Shown one piece after another: positions 53,915-62,872 of a stretch of DNA of 64,000 bases. A program made the translations under genes and the position numbers. The notes under the pieces are model-generated. The model ran no database searches, was not told the DNA's origin, and saw nothing but the letters and a program-made list of their open reading frames with translations. The stretch comes from Sphingobacterium griseoflavum (GTDB lineage: Bacteria; Bacteroidota; Bacteroidia; Sphingobacteriales; Sphingobacteriaceae), in the NCBI RefSeq assembly GCF_014653155.1, contig NZ_BNAF01000017.1:19500-83499 (forward strand). Reading direction: 5' to 3'. Numbering within the stretch: position 1 is the first letter of the stretch; each line of letters opens with the position of its first letter.

Positions 53915-55027
53915 ATGTACGTAAATCTAATGATGTGCTGCCTACTTAGTTGCAGTGTGGCGTTCGGACAGTCCTTCAAGAAAAAAGATGTGTTGGCACA
54001 GCTGCATCGCGCAAATAAACATTGGCAAGCGAAGCATGAGCCGCAGGTATGGTCTTTCTGGGATCAAGCAGCCTACCATACTGGAAACATGGAGCTCTAC
54101 AAATTAACCAAGAAAAAAAGCTATTTGGCCTATGCTACGGATTGGGCCGAATATAACGATTGGAAGGGTGCAAAATCAACCGATAAAAAAAACTGGAAAT
54201 ATAGCTATGGTGAAACGGATGACTATGTCTTGTTTGGCGACTGGCAAATTTGTTTTCAAACCTATTTGGATTTATATGAGTTGGATCCCCAGCCCCACAA
54301 GATAGCGCGTGCGATGGAGGTCATGCAATATCAAGTGCATACCCCAAACAACGACTATTGGTGGTGGGCCGACGGGCTGTACATGGTGATGCCCGTGATG
54401 ACCAAGCTCTTTAAGCATACGAAAGATCCGATCTATTTGGAGAAGCTGCACAGCTATCTGCAGTATGCGGATAGTATCATGTATGATAAGGCGGAGAGCC
54501 TGTACTATCGGGATGCGAAATACGTATATCCGAAGCACAAGAGTATGCACGGCAAGAAAGATTTTTGGGCGCGCGGCGATGGCTGGGTTTTCGCTGGGCT
54601 GGCCAAGGTATTGCAAGACTTGCCCAAAACGCATCCAGATCATGCGAGTTACGTGAAGCGCTATAGCGATATGGCCCAGGCAATCGTTCGTAGCCAACAA
54701 GCGGAGGGGTATTGGACGCGGAGTATGCTGGATCCAGCACACGCGCCGGGACCAGAAGCCAGTGGGACAGCATTTTTTACTTATGGCCTTTTGTGGGGAA
54801 TCAACAATGGCTATCTCAAAGGCGAGTTGTATGAAGAATCGGCCCGTAAAGGCTGGCACTTTTTGAGTGCGTCTGCCTTACAGCCTGATGGACGTATTGG
54901 TTATGTCCAGCCTATAGGCGAGAAAGCAATACCCGGGCAAGTGGTCGACGCAAACTCCACTGCCAGCTTTGGTGTGGGGGCTTTTCTGTTAGCAGGAGTA
55001 GAAATGTATAGGTATCTCCAGCGATAA
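53915..55027 (+). CDS. GH105-family unsaturated uronyl hydrolase (copy 4)
   Basis: A 370-residue secreted GH105-type protein with a signal peptide ending VAFGQ (about residue 19). Motifs are WWWADGLYMVMPV with likely catalytic Asp153, KDFWARGDGWVFAGLAKVL and ASGTAFFTYGLLWGINNG. It differs clearly from the three other copies: WWWADG replaces WTWIDA, and it has a YGETDDYVLFGDWQ segment. It should hydrolyse an unsaturated uronic acid, possibly delta-4,5-glucuronate produced by a neighbouring lyase; the BNR_4 protein two genes on is a candidate. It is the first gene of a four-gene operon with a shared regulatory element upstream. Confidence 0.88.
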   Translation: MYVNLMMCCLLSCSVAFGQSFKKKDVLAQLHRANKHWQAKHEPQVWSFWDQAAYHTGNMELYKLTKKKSYLAYATDWAEYNDWKGAKSTDKKNWKYSYGETDDYVLFGDWQICFQTYLDLYELDPQPHKIARAMEVMQYQVHTPNNDYWWWADGLYMVMPVMTKLFKHTKDPIYLEKLHSYLQYADSIMYDKAESLYYRDAKYVYPKHKSMHGKKDFWARGDGWVFAGLAKVLQDLPKTHPDHASYVKRYSDMAQAIVRSQQAEGYWTRSMLDPAHAPGPEASGTAFFTYGLLWGINNGYLKGELYEESARKGWHFLSASALQPDGRIGYVQPIGEKAIPGQVVDANSTASFGVGAFLLAGVEMYRYLQR

Positions 55028-55083
55028 AGTGACATCCTGCCTCGTGCCTATACCATACCGCATTTTAAAAGAGAATAGAAGAT

Positions 55084-56304
55084 ATGAGAGTGACAATAGT
55101 TTTTAGTGTACTTTTTCTATGTATGGCGTTTGTACCGACAAACAGCCGCGCACAGCCGAAAAATGACCGTGCTTACTGGATCTATGAAATGGATCGCATG
55201 GCTCGACCGGTGATCCGCTTACTTGCGCACGATAGCTTGCGGATAGGCATGCCCCAAGTGACCTCCAAAAACGTGGATAACCGGGAACACCGTATACAGG
55301 TTCAATATGTGGAAGTGTTGGGGCGTGTCCTGTGCGGAATATCTCCCTGGTTAGCTTTGGAAGATGGGTCTTCGGAAGAAAAAAAGCTGCGGCAACAGTA
55401 TCGGACCTGGGTTATCCAAGGTTTAAGAAATGCGCTCGATAGCAATGCTCACGATTTCATGCGTTTTGATCTTGGCGGACAGCAGTTGGTTGACGCATCC
55501 TTTATTGCTGCCGCATTTGTGCGCTGTCCGTGGCTGTGGGAAAATTTGGAGCAAAGCACCAAAGATCGCTTGGCGGATGCGATTCGCACTACGCGGCGCT
55601 TTAAACCCGTCTTTTCCAACTGGCTGCTCTTTTCGGCCATGAATGAGGCTTTTCTCGCGAAATTTGGCTACGACTGGGATGCGATGCGGATAGACTATGC
55701 CCTGCAGCAGCTTGAGCAGTGGTATGTCGGTGACGGGATGTACATGGACGGTCCGCATTATGCGTACGACTACTACAATAGTTTTGTCATCCATCCTTTT
55801 TTGGCAGGTATCATGGATGTCGTAGAAACGAAAACCAAGGCCTACAACGATATCTTCAGCAAGATAAAGAAACGTAATCAGCGCTACGCCATTATTCAGG
55901 AGCGCCTGATCAACGCTGATGGTAGCTTCCCCCCCTCTGGACGTTCGATCATCTACCGGGCTGCAGCTTTCCACCATTTGGCCGATATGGCCTGGAAAAA
56001 ACGGCTGCCCGAGGAATTGCCCGTAGGGCAGGTCCGTGCTGCCTTGACGGCGATGTTGCGTAAGACCATGCACAGCCCGTCGACCTATAAAGACGGTTGG
56101 TTAACCATTGGGCTCTATGGCGACCAACCCGGTTTGGGCGATTTCTACAACAACCAAGGTAGCCCATATTTGTGTTCGGTGATATTCCTGCCATTGGGTC
56201 TCTCTGCCACGGATGTATTTTGGACGGCCGCCGAGCGACCTTGGAGTTCCAAGCGGATATGGTCTGGTGACGATGCAAAGAAAGATTATAGTGTAGGTTA
56301 TTAA
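55084..56304 (+). CDS. DUF2264-family secreted protein (GH154-like), short form
   Basis: A 406-residue secreted protein (signal ending SRAQ, about residue 24) of the DUF2264 family, an alpha-helical barrel. Recognisable segments are QYVEVLGRVLCGISPWLAL, FSNWLLFSAMNEAFLAKFGY, and WYVGDGMYMDGPHYAYDYYNS followed by PFLAGIMDVV. Some DUF2264 proteins are beta-glucuronidases (GH154), so release of glucuronate is plausible, but this member's activity is not known to me. It starts 56 nt after GH105 and ends 3 nt before the BNR_4 gene. The longer DUF2264 protein at the operon end carries a C-terminal sandwich that this one lacks. Confidence 0.85.
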   Translation: MRVTIVFSVLFLCMAFVPTNSRAQPKNDRAYWIYEMDRMARPVIRLLAHDSLRIGMPQVTSKNVDNREHRIQVQYVEVLGRVLCGISPWLALEDGSSEEKKLRQQYRTWVIQGLRNALDSNAHDFMRFDLGGQQLVDASFIAAAFVRCPWLWENLEQSTKDRLADAIRTTRRFKPVFSNWLLFSAMNEAFLAKFGYDWDAMRIDYALQQLEQWYVGDGMYMDGPHYAYDYYNSFVIHPFLAGIMDVVETKTKAYNDIFSKIKKRNQRYAIIQERLINADGSFPPSGRSIIYRAAAFHHLADMAWKKRLPEELPVGQVRAALTAMLRKTMHSPSTYKDGWLTIGLYGDQPGLGDFYNNQGSPYLCSVIFLPLGLSATDVFWTAAERPWSSKRIWSGDDAKKDYSVGY

Positions 56305-56307
56305 AGA

Positions 56308-57645
56308 ATGGAAATGAAGATACGAACGAAATTTCGCACACTTCGCCTAACGGTTGGCTTGGTGTTTTTCGCAATTGCTGCAACCTATGGGCAGCGTAAG
56401 GAGTTCCGCATCATGCATGTGGGCGAAGGGTGGGCTAAAAATACGGTGAACACAGCTGTCTTCCGTAAAAATTCGTTGGTGAGCAATGATTCCCTGCAGT
56501 ATATAGCCTATTATGATGCGGATGGATTTGTGGTACTGGGCAAGCGCAAGTTAAATAGTGTACATTGGGATATTGCGAAAACGGGCTATCAGGGCAATGC
56601 AAAGGATGCACATAACGTCATCAGCATGATGCTCGATGGAGCAGGTTTTCTGCATGTGGCTTGGGATCATCATAACGGCCGCTTGCGTTATGCGCGATCC
56701 ACGGCTGCAGGCGGTTTAACTTTGGGCGCCGAGGAACCCATGATCGGCACCGAGGAGAAGGCCGTAACCTACCCCGAATTTTTCCGTATGCCCAATGGTA
56801 ACCTGTTGTTTTTTTACCGTGATGGCGGATCGGGAGCCGGCAATTTGGTGATCAATAGCTATGATATTGGTGAAGGCCGTTGGAAGCGCGTGCATACTAA
56901 TCTGATTGATGGAGAGGGAAAGCGTAATGCTTATTGGCAAGCCTATGTAGATAATAAGGGAACGATCCATATTTCCTGGGTGTGGCGTGAAAGTCCGGAT
57001 GTGGCCAGTAACCACGACATGGCCTATGCCTGTTCCAAAGATGGTGGTCTGACTTGGCAAAAGACGGGTGGAGCGCGCTATGTTCTTCCTATTACGGCAG
57101 CCTCTGCCGAGTATGCCTTACGTATTCCGGAGAAAAGTGAGCTCATCAACCAAACGGGCATGTCGGCTGATGAGGAGGGAAACCCGTTTATCGCGAGCTA
57201 TTGGCGTGCGGCCGACAGCGAGATTCCGCAATATAAGATCATCTACTATACAGGAGACACGTGGAAGGTCAAGTCACTGGATTTTCGTTCTGCAGCATTT
57301 TTCCTGAGCGGCCACGGTACCAAAGATATTCCCATCTCCCGTCCGCAGCTGCTCGTGAAGGGAAAGGGGGACAAGGCATCTATCTGTTTAATTTTTCGCG
57401 ACAAAGAGCGGGAAGGCCGTGCGTCGGTATGTTTGCTACGCCGTGTAGACGCAAAAAAATATAGGCTTTTGGACATGACCCGCCAACGGTTGGGCGCCTG
57501 GGAGCCTACCTACGACACGGAGCTGTGGCGCAGTCGGCATCAGTTATCCCTCTTTGTTCAGCAAACGGACCAAAAAGACGGTGAAGGCCTGTTCGATGCG
57601 GCTCCGACGACTGTTCAAGTGTTGCAATGGAAGCCCAAATTTTAA
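56308..57645 (+). CDS. BNR_4 seven-bladed beta-propeller protein (PL24/PL25 lyase or GH145 type)
   Basis: A 445-residue secreted propeller with a signal ending TYGQ (about residue 29). The N-terminal block KDAHNVISMMLDGAGFLHVAWDHHNG is typical of BNR_4 proteins. His102 and His122 have the 20-residue spacing of the two catalytic histidines of PL25-type ulvan lyases. Related GH145 proteins instead cleave L-rhamnose-alpha-1,4-glucuronate by hydrolysis from the opposite face. By eye I cannot decide between lyase, rhamnosidase or an inactive homologue. Both characterised families act on rhamnose-uronate linkages, which fits a locus with GH105 and DUF2264 proteins. It lies 3 nt after one DUF2264 gene and 16 nt before another. 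Confidence 0.8.
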   Translation: MEMKIRTKFRTLRLTVGLVFFAIAATYGQRKEFRIMHVGEGWAKNTVNTAVFRKNSLVSNDSLQYIAYYDADGFVVLGKRKLNSVHWDIAKTGYQGNAKDAHNVISMMLDGAGFLHVAWDHHNGRLRYARSTAAGGLTLGAEEPMIGTEEKAVTYPEFFRMPNGNLLFFYRDGGSGAGNLVINSYDIGEGRWKRVHTNLIDGEGKRNAYWQAYVDNKGTIHISWVWRESPDVASNHDMAYACSKDGGLTWQKTGGARYVLPITAASAEYALRIPEKSELINQTGMSADEEGNPFIASYWRAADSEIPQYKIIYYTGDTWKVKSLDFRSAAFFLSGHGTKDIPISRPQLLVKGKGDKASICLIFRDKEREGRASVCLLRRVDAKKYRLLDMTRQRLGAWEPTYDTELWRSRHQLSLFVQQTDQKDGEGLFDAAPTTVQVLQWKPKF

Positions 57646-57661
57646 TCTATCTTAAATACTT

Positions 57662-59695
57662 ATGTCCGATTACCAATTTGTGCTGAAAAAAAGCGTGGTC
57701 TTTCGCCTAGCACTGTGCCCAATACTCCTTTGCCTGCTCGTATCGGCACGTGCGCAGCATGGTACCGATGTCTTTCAGGTCGTGAATCCCGATTACCAGC
57801 GTAGCCCAGAGACGGGGCTTACCCGACAGCATTGGAAAGATGCCGCTCGCTATCTGTTGGAAGGTGCCTTCCGCCATATCAAGAATATTGACAGTCCGAT
57901 GCAGTTTCCGAAGCAAGCCGGGCGCAGCTACCCACGGGATGGCCACCACACGGCGACCGAGAAAATGGAGGGCCTGTGCCGCACCTTATTTGTTGCGATC
58001 CCACTGTTGCGGGAGGAGCCGGGCACACAGATTGCTGGAATCGATCTAGCAACCTATTATCAGTACCAACTGAAACGTATGGTGGACCCCAGGTCCGATA
58101 CATACATCGAGCCGCTTCCAACAAAAGGAGGACCCAGCCAAAAACTGGTGGAGTTTGGCGGACTAGCCGTTTCGTTGGCTGCTGCACCGGAAGTGTTGTG
58201 GGATCCCCTAGATCCGACAACAAAAGAGGCATTGGCCAAGACCATGTTGAGCTATGGTAACGGCCCTACCATTGATATGAATTGGCGATTCTTCAATGTG
58301 ATGATTCTCAGCTTTTTTGAGGAGCGCGGATACGAGGTTGATAAAAATCGTCTCACAACTCTATTAGATCAGTGTTTGGCCGATTATCGCGGAGCAGGCT
58401 GGTATAACGATAGCCCTTATTTCGATTATTACAGCATGTGGGCCTTTCAGATGTACGGAACGCTATGGACTATGTTTTACGGCAATAGGAGCTATCCGGA
58501 GTATGCAGCGCAGTTTCGTAAGAACTTGCATGACATGGCCGATAATTATCCTTATATGTTTGCAGAAGATGGCAAGATGATTATGTGGGGACGCAGTATT
58601 TCCTATCGTATGGGAGCCGCCGTGACCTTCCCCTTGCTGGGTACCCTACGGGATGAATCGATCAATTACGGATGGATGCGGCGCATCGCCTCCGGATCAT
58701 TGCTGCAGTTCTTGCAGCATCCGGATTTTTTGGAACAAGGTGTGCCTACGTTGGGTTTTTATGGCGCTTTCGAACCTGCTGTACAGGAGTATAGCTGTCG
58801 AGGCAGTGTCTATTGGTTGGGCAAATTCTTTCTTGGCCTGTTGGTTCCTGAAGAAAACCCTTTCTGGTCTGCCATAGAGAATAATGGCGCATGGGATAAG
58901 CAAATAAAGAGTCGCAAACCTCTTTTAACATTCGCCCCCGGATCCAATATATTAATCAGTGATTATAAAGAAATTGGGGCTGCAGAAGTTCGTGCGTGGT
59001 GCAACAGCAAGCAAATCGGCTATTACCAAGGTACTGAAAACTATAATAAGCTGGCTTATAACAGTGCCTTTCCATGGCAAGCAGATGGCAAGGAAGGAGA
59101 GATAGCCATGAACTATACCTTCAAAACGGTTAAAGGATGGGAGTCTCTGCGCATGTATCGTTTCAAAAAGTTTGAGGAAGACGTCTATTATCGAGATGCG
59201 GTTTTAGCGTCGGATGAAACGATCAAGCTCCGTTTAGCTGACCTATGTTTAGCCAATGGTATCCTTCGTGTTGATCGTTTCGAGGGACCGGGAGACCACG
59301 TGCTTCGGCTAGGGCATTACGCCTTGCCGCAATTAGCCGGTAAGGCTATTCTACAAAAGAAAGTACGTTATAAGAACCAAGAGGCGGTAATTGTAGATAA
59401 TGGCGCCTACCAATTGGCCTTTGTGCCTTTGCTTGGTTGGAAAGCCGCTACTGCGGTGCCCTGCGAAAACTTGCACCCCGAAGCGCTGGATAGCAAAGTG
59501 CTCAATGTGCAGCTGGATGTAGAAGCCGGCAGCACCTTGGCCTGTTTGATGCTCTGGAAGAAATCCGGTGAAAAATGGTCAACTAGCGAATTATTTCCCG
59601 TTCGTGAAATTGCTATTGATAGCACGACCCCGGAAAACATCAAGGTGGTTTGGCGAACGGGGCAGGCCAAAATAATTGATTTTGGAGCTTTCTGA
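57662..59695 (+). CDS. DUF2264-family (GH154-type) protein, long form with C-terminal beta-sandwich
   Basis: A 677-residue secreted protein with a signal ending ARAQ (about residue 32). Residues about 45-410 are the DUF2264 helical barrel: LCRTLFVAIPLL, NWRFFNVMILSFFEERGY, and GAGWYNDSPYFDYYSMWAFQMYG, then GRSISYRMGAAVTFPL. The last approximately 250 residues form a beta-rich domain. This layout fits GH154, where beta-glucuronidase activity has been described, so release of glucuronate from a rhamnose-glucuronate glycan is a reasonable inference. It closes the operon, 16 nt after the BNR_4 gene, and is followed by a strong terminator. Confidence 0.85.
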   Translation: MSDYQFVLKKSVVFRLALCPILLCLLVSARAQHGTDVFQVVNPDYQRSPETGLTRQHWKDAARYLLEGAFRHIKNIDSPMQFPKQAGRSYPRDGHHTATEKMEGLCRTLFVAIPLLREEPGTQIAGIDLATYYQYQLKRMVDPRSDTYIEPLPTKGGPSQKLVEFGGLAVSLAAAPEVLWDPLDPTTKEALAKTMLSYGNGPTIDMNWRFFNVMILSFFEERGYEVDKNRLTTLLDQCLADYRGAGWYNDSPYFDYYSMWAFQMYGTLWTMFYGNRSYPEYAAQFRKNLHDMADNYPYMFAEDGKMIMWGRSISYRMGAAVTFPLLGTLRDESINYGWMRRIASGSLLQFLQHPDFLEQGVPTLGFYGAFEPAVQEYSCRGSVYWLGKFFLGLLVPEENPFWSAIENNGAWDKQIKSRKPLLTFAPGSNILISDYKEIGAAEVRAWCNSKQIGYYQGTENYNKLAYNSAFPWQADGKEGEIAMNYTFKTVKGWESLRMYRFKKFEEDVYYRDAVLASDETIKLRLADLCLANGILRVDRFEGPGDHVLRLGHYALPQLAGKAILQKKVRYKNQEAVIVDNGAYQLAFVPLLGWKAATAVPCENLHPEALDSKVLNVQLDVEAGSTLACLMLWKKSGEKWSTSELFPVREIAIDSTTPENIKVVWRTGQAKIIDFGAF

Positions 59696-59778
59696 CGCGG
59701 TTAATGCGCTTGCATGCAGGAAGTAAGGATACAAAATGCGGGTTAAGGCTACAACGTAAAAGCGCAATTTGATGACAT

Positions 59779-59827
59779 AAAAAATGCGTCATGGCTCGGG
59801 TATGTTTCCTCACAATGACGCATTTTT
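59779..59827. terminator. Strong bidirectional terminator
   Basis: AAAAATGCGTCAT and ATGACGCATTTTT form 13 perfect pairs with a 22-nt loop, flanked by A and T tracts. It sits between the convergent long DUF2264 gene (plus) and DUF4136 gene (minus) and can end both transcripts. Confidence 0.9.
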
Positions 59828-59877
59828 AGCCATACAACACATTTTGTACAGTCATATAACATGACGCTTTTCCGAAC

Positions 59878-60462
59878 CTAGCGTCCCGCTTTGGCGGGAA
59901 AATTCTTAAAGATACCGGTAACGACTTTAGGCAGCTTGTTGATCGCTCTTTCAGGCTGTTTGGTGTCAAAAGAGCCTCTTGCTTGCCACACCACGGTATT
60001 GTTTTGTCGGTCCAAGGCCTCGATGATGAGGTGGGCGTAACGGAACTTTTCGCTGCCGACGGGATAGCTAAAACCGCCTCCCCAGCCCATGCCCATTCCC
60101 CAGCCCCAGCCCATTCCCCAACCCCAAGGCCCCATGCCGCCCCAACCCATGTTGGAATGGTATACCAAACGACTCTTGTTGTTCACGATCGGAATGTATC
60201 GGAACAAAATATCGGGATTGTCTTTGGAATAGGTCAAACCTAAAGACTCCAATTCTTTGTTTGCCGTGCTTAAGATATTAGCACGCGCAATATCGTTGTT
60301 GAAATAATTCTTCGATAGCGAATCTACCGGAGGAAGCCATCCGTACGTTTTGTATTGTCCAAAATCTTGGTTTTGCATTTTCGTCGTGTTATACTGTGTC
60401 GAAGCACAGGACGACAGAAGCACGAACAAGCTGAATGCGAAAATATATCCTAACTTTTTCAT
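59878..60462 (-). CDS. DUF4136 domain lipoprotein
   Basis: A 194-residue lipoprotein with lipobox LLSSC (Cys19) and the DUF4136 fold: FGQYKTYGWLPPVDSL near the N-terminus, DILFRYIPIV, then HLIIEALDRQNNTVVWQARGSFD. Residues about 105-130 are a Gly/Trp/Met-rich stretch (GWGMGWGWGMGMGW), common in such proteins. The function of the family is unknown; the proteins are widespread envelope lipoproteins. It is downstream of nadE on the minus strand (53-nt gap) and outside the pectin island, so no link with carbohydrate use is suggested. Confidence 0.85.
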   Translation of the reverse strand: MKKLGYIFAFSLFVLLSSCASTQYNTTKMQNQDFGQYKTYGWLPPVDSLSKNYFNNDIARANILSTANKELESLGLTYSKDNPDILFRYIPIVNNKSRLVYHSNMGWGGMGPWGWGMGWGWGMGMGWGGGFSYPVGSEKFRYAHLIIEALDRQNNTVVWQARGSFDTKQPERAINKLPKVVTGIFKNFPAKAGR

Positions 60463-60515
60463 AAAATACCGTTGTTAATATAGTTTAGACGAATCTATTG
60501 CCGCATGGTTTAATC

Positions 60516-62144
60516 TTAAAATATATATTTTGCAACCAAGGGCATGGTGCGTCCGCTACCGAATGCTTTTTGACTCACACGCAGGATTGGGGGCGCTTGA
60601 AAGCGCTTAAATTCAGCGTTGTTAAGCAGCTTTGAAATACGCAGTACCAATTCTTCATCGAAGCCCGCTTGCACCACCTCTGAACCTGATTTTTCCAATT
60701 CGATTAGCTGGTATAATATGCTGTCCAATATATCGTAGGGCGGCAGTGAGTCGGTGTCCTGCTGTCCAGGGCGCAGTTCGGCGGATGGCGGTTTTACTAG
60801 CGTATTGATCGGTATGATCTCCCGGTCGCGGTTGATGTATTGCGCTAATGCATAAGCTTGGGTTTTATAAACATCGCCTATAACACTGAGGGAACCCGCC
60901 ATATCGCCATAAAGCGTGCCGTATCCTACAGCGGCTTCACTCTTGTTGGACGTATTGAGCAAAATGTGACCAAACTTATTCGACATAGCCATCAGCAGCG
61001 TAGCCCGTATGCGTGCCTGGATATTTTCCTCTGTCAGGTCCGCTTCTTTGCCTTCGAACGTCTCGGCTAAGGTTATGTCAAACGCCGTGGCAATATCCTT
61101 TATGGGTACAATACGGTGTTGGCAGCCCGTATTGTTGACCAGATCAAGCGCATCTTTCAAAGAATGCTCACTGGAGTATATAGAGGGCATCAAAACGGCC
61201 AATACATTTTCTGCACCCAGTGCTTCGCAGGCCAAAGCAGCGACAAGGGCCGAGTCCAGTCCGCCGGATAAACCCAATACCGCCTTTTTAAACCCAGATT
61301 TGCGAAAATAATCGCGTATCCCTAGTAGTAGGGCCTGATAGATCAGCCCTATTTCGGCATCTTTTCGAGGCGCTTGTTTTGTTGCCAATTGTTGGATGTC
61401 TACCACGCGGTAATCTTCCGTAAAAGCCTTCAGCTCGGCCAATATTTCACCGTGAGCGTCCAAGGCGAGGGATCGCCCATCAAAGATAATGTCCGTATGT
61501 GCGCCAATCTGATTGACGTAGACCAGTGGGCAACCTGCCTTGATGACGTTTCTTTTCAACACCTGGAGTCGGTTTTCAAAATGAACGTAAGAGAATGGCG
61601 AAGCGGCGATATTCACGATGATGGTAGGGTTTTCTTTCCTCAGCTCGGCCATTAGGTCGCCCACATAATTATTGGCGGTCTCGTCGTCCCATAAATCCTC
61701 ACAGATGGTCAAGGCCACCTTCTCGCCCTTGATAGGGATACAGGTTACCAACCTATTGGGTTCGAAATAGCGGTACTCGTCAAATACGTCGTAATCCGGC
61801 AGGAGGCTTTTCTTTGTGATGGATTTTATTTCCCCTTCTTCGATCAGCACCGCAGCGTTGTACAATGCTTTTCCTTCCGGATCGGTATTGCGAATGGGAG
61901 CTCCAATCACACAGCTGATACCTCGGCATACGACTGCAATCTCCTCCAAGCTTGCCGCACATTGGTCTAGGAAGCGTTGGTTGCGCAGCAGGTCTTTCGC
62001 CGGATAGCCACTTACCGCCAATTCCGCGAAAACAATCAAGTCTGCGCCATCAGCCTTGGCCTCCTCGATACGCTGGATAATCTTTTCGTTGTTTTCGGCA
62101 AAGTGGCCGATATGATAGTTTAATTGCGCTAATGCTATTTTCAT
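60516..62144 (-). CDS. nadE: Glutamine-dependent NAD+ synthetase
   Basis: A 542-residue cytoplasmic enzyme making NAD+ from deamido-NAD+, with glutamine as nitrogen donor. The N-terminal nitrilase-type glutaminase domain (about residues 1-260) has the glutamate in VFAELAVSGYPAKDLL, the lysine region ITKKSLLPDYDVFDE and the catalytic cysteine in LTICEDLWDD. The C-terminal synthetase domain has the P-loop GLSGGLDSALVAALA and the NTSNKSEAAVGYGTLYGDMAGS segment. Length fits two-domain bacterial NadE. It is a housekeeping gene in a minus-strand cluster, 21 nt after the barrel-protein gene. Confidence 0.97.
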   Translation of the reverse strand: MKIALAQLNYHIGHFAENNEKIIQRIEEAKADGADLIVFAELAVSGYPAKDLLRNQRFLDQCAASLEEIAVVCRGISCVIGAPIRNTDPEGKALYNAAVLIEEGEIKSITKKSLLPDYDVFDEYRYFEPNRLVTCIPIKGEKVALTICEDLWDDETANNYVGDLMAELRKENPTIIVNIAASPFSYVHFENRLQVLKRNVIKAGCPLVYVNQIGAHTDIIFDGRSLALDAHGEILAELKAFTEDYRVVDIQQLATKQAPRKDAEIGLIYQALLLGIRDYFRKSGFKKAVLGLSGGLDSALVAALACEALGAENVLAVLMPSIYSSEHSLKDALDLVNNTGCQHRIVPIKDIATAFDITLAETFEGKEADLTEENIQARIRATLLMAMSNKFGHILLNTSNKSEAAVGYGTLYGDMAGSLSVIGDVYKTQAYALAQYINRDREIIPINTLVKPPSAELRPGQQDTDSLPPYDILDSILYQLIELEKSGSEVVQAGFDEELVLRISKLLNNAEFKRFQAPPILRVSQKAFGSGRTMPLVAKYIF

Positions 62145-62165
62145 ATATCTATAAAGTCAATTTCC

Positions 62166-62807
62166 TTAAAATAATAAGCCAATGTTCAGCGCGGTATAGG
62201 ATAGCTTCGGCCTGCCGTCCTTCATGGCCCGCGTAAAGCCATTATTGTACGATAAGCCTGTTATCGCCGATAAGCTATTCGTTAGCCTCCATTCTGCTCC
62301 TGCGCCGATCAGCAACCCCAGTCTGAACAGGTCGTCGCCCTCGATGGCGCGATATTGCGTCGATGGTGCTATACGTTCTTTGCCCGATACGTTGACGCCA
62401 GCCGTGAAGCCAAACTGACCATAGAAACGCGCCACGCTCCCGGCGTTGGTTTTTAGTTTAATGGCAATGGGCACCTCCGCATACTGCAGGCGATACGTCA
62501 TGTCTTGAACCAAATCCGCTTGGCCACTTGCCATCGCTTGGCTATACAGGGTGTTGATCAACAGCCCCGTAGAAAAGTAATAGTTGCGCGCAAAACCCAG
62601 ATCGGCAACCAGCCCATAGGCATAACCTAACTTGGGATTGCTTTCTCTGCTGTCACCATCTTGAAAGGTTAACCAACTCATGTTGGGACTAAATGTCAAC
62701 CCCAATGAGATGTTCTTATCGTAACTGTAATATTGTGCTTCTGTAGTATGAACGGAAAAAAGAAGTAAAAGGATGGGAAAAAATGAAAATTTCAGCTGTC
62801 GAGTCAT
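62166..62807 (-). CDS. Outer-membrane beta-barrel protein (PorT-like/porin family)
   Basis: A 213-residue protein from the ATG at 62807 (MTRQLKFSFF to TTEAQ signal peptide). The frame is open 72 nt further to 62879, but that extension would overlap gldB and its promoter. Alternating beta-strands are seen throughout, for example GLTFSPNMSWLTF, GLVADLGFARNYYFSTGLLINTLY and YAEVPIAIKLKT, ending in LNIGLLF with a terminal Phe. This is the usual pattern of small eight-stranded PorT-family outer-membrane barrels. The specific role is unknown. It is divergent from gldB and 21 nt upstream of nadE. Confidence 0.85.
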   Translation of the reverse strand: MTRQLKFSFFPILLLLFSVHTTEAQYYSYDKNISLGLTFSPNMSWLTFQDGDSRESNPKLGYAYGLVADLGFARNYYFSTGLLINTLYSQAMASGQADLVQDMTYRLQYAEVPIAIKLKTNAGSVARFYGQFGFTAGVNVSGKERIAPSTQYRAIEGDDLFRLGLLIGAGAEWRLTNSLSAITGLSYNNGFTRAMKDGRPKLSYTALNIGLLF

Positions 62808-62840
62808 TACGAACGGATTTATATATGTAAAATTAATAAT

Positions 62841-62848
62841 TACTTTTG
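62841..62848 (+). promoter_or_regulatory. -7 promoter box of gldB
   Basis: TACTTTTG is a full match to TAnnTTTG, 24 nt before the gldB ATG. It supports both the gldB start and the shorter start for the divergent barrel gene. Confidence 0.5.
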
Positions 62849-62872
62849 TCGTAACACAAAAAATAAGCAAGG

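Noticed and set aside
54272..54859. Open frame of 195 codons on the minus strand
   Set aside because: It is opposite to GH105 copy 4, which has clear catalytic motifs; the antisense protein has no recognisable features.
55423..56073. Open frame of 216 codons on the minus strand
   Set aside because: It lies fully inside the DUF2264 gene, has no family features or signal, and is a shadow of its codon usage.
59842..59860. ATTTTGTACAGT, a 12-mer also present in element B
   Set aside because: It lies between convergent gene ends with no promoter context; the remaining blocks of element B are absent.
60050..60140. Repetitive DNA in the DUF4136 gene resembling a short tandem repeat
   Set aside because: It encodes the Gly/Trp/Met-rich stretch common in this family and does not look like CRISPR or a mobile element.
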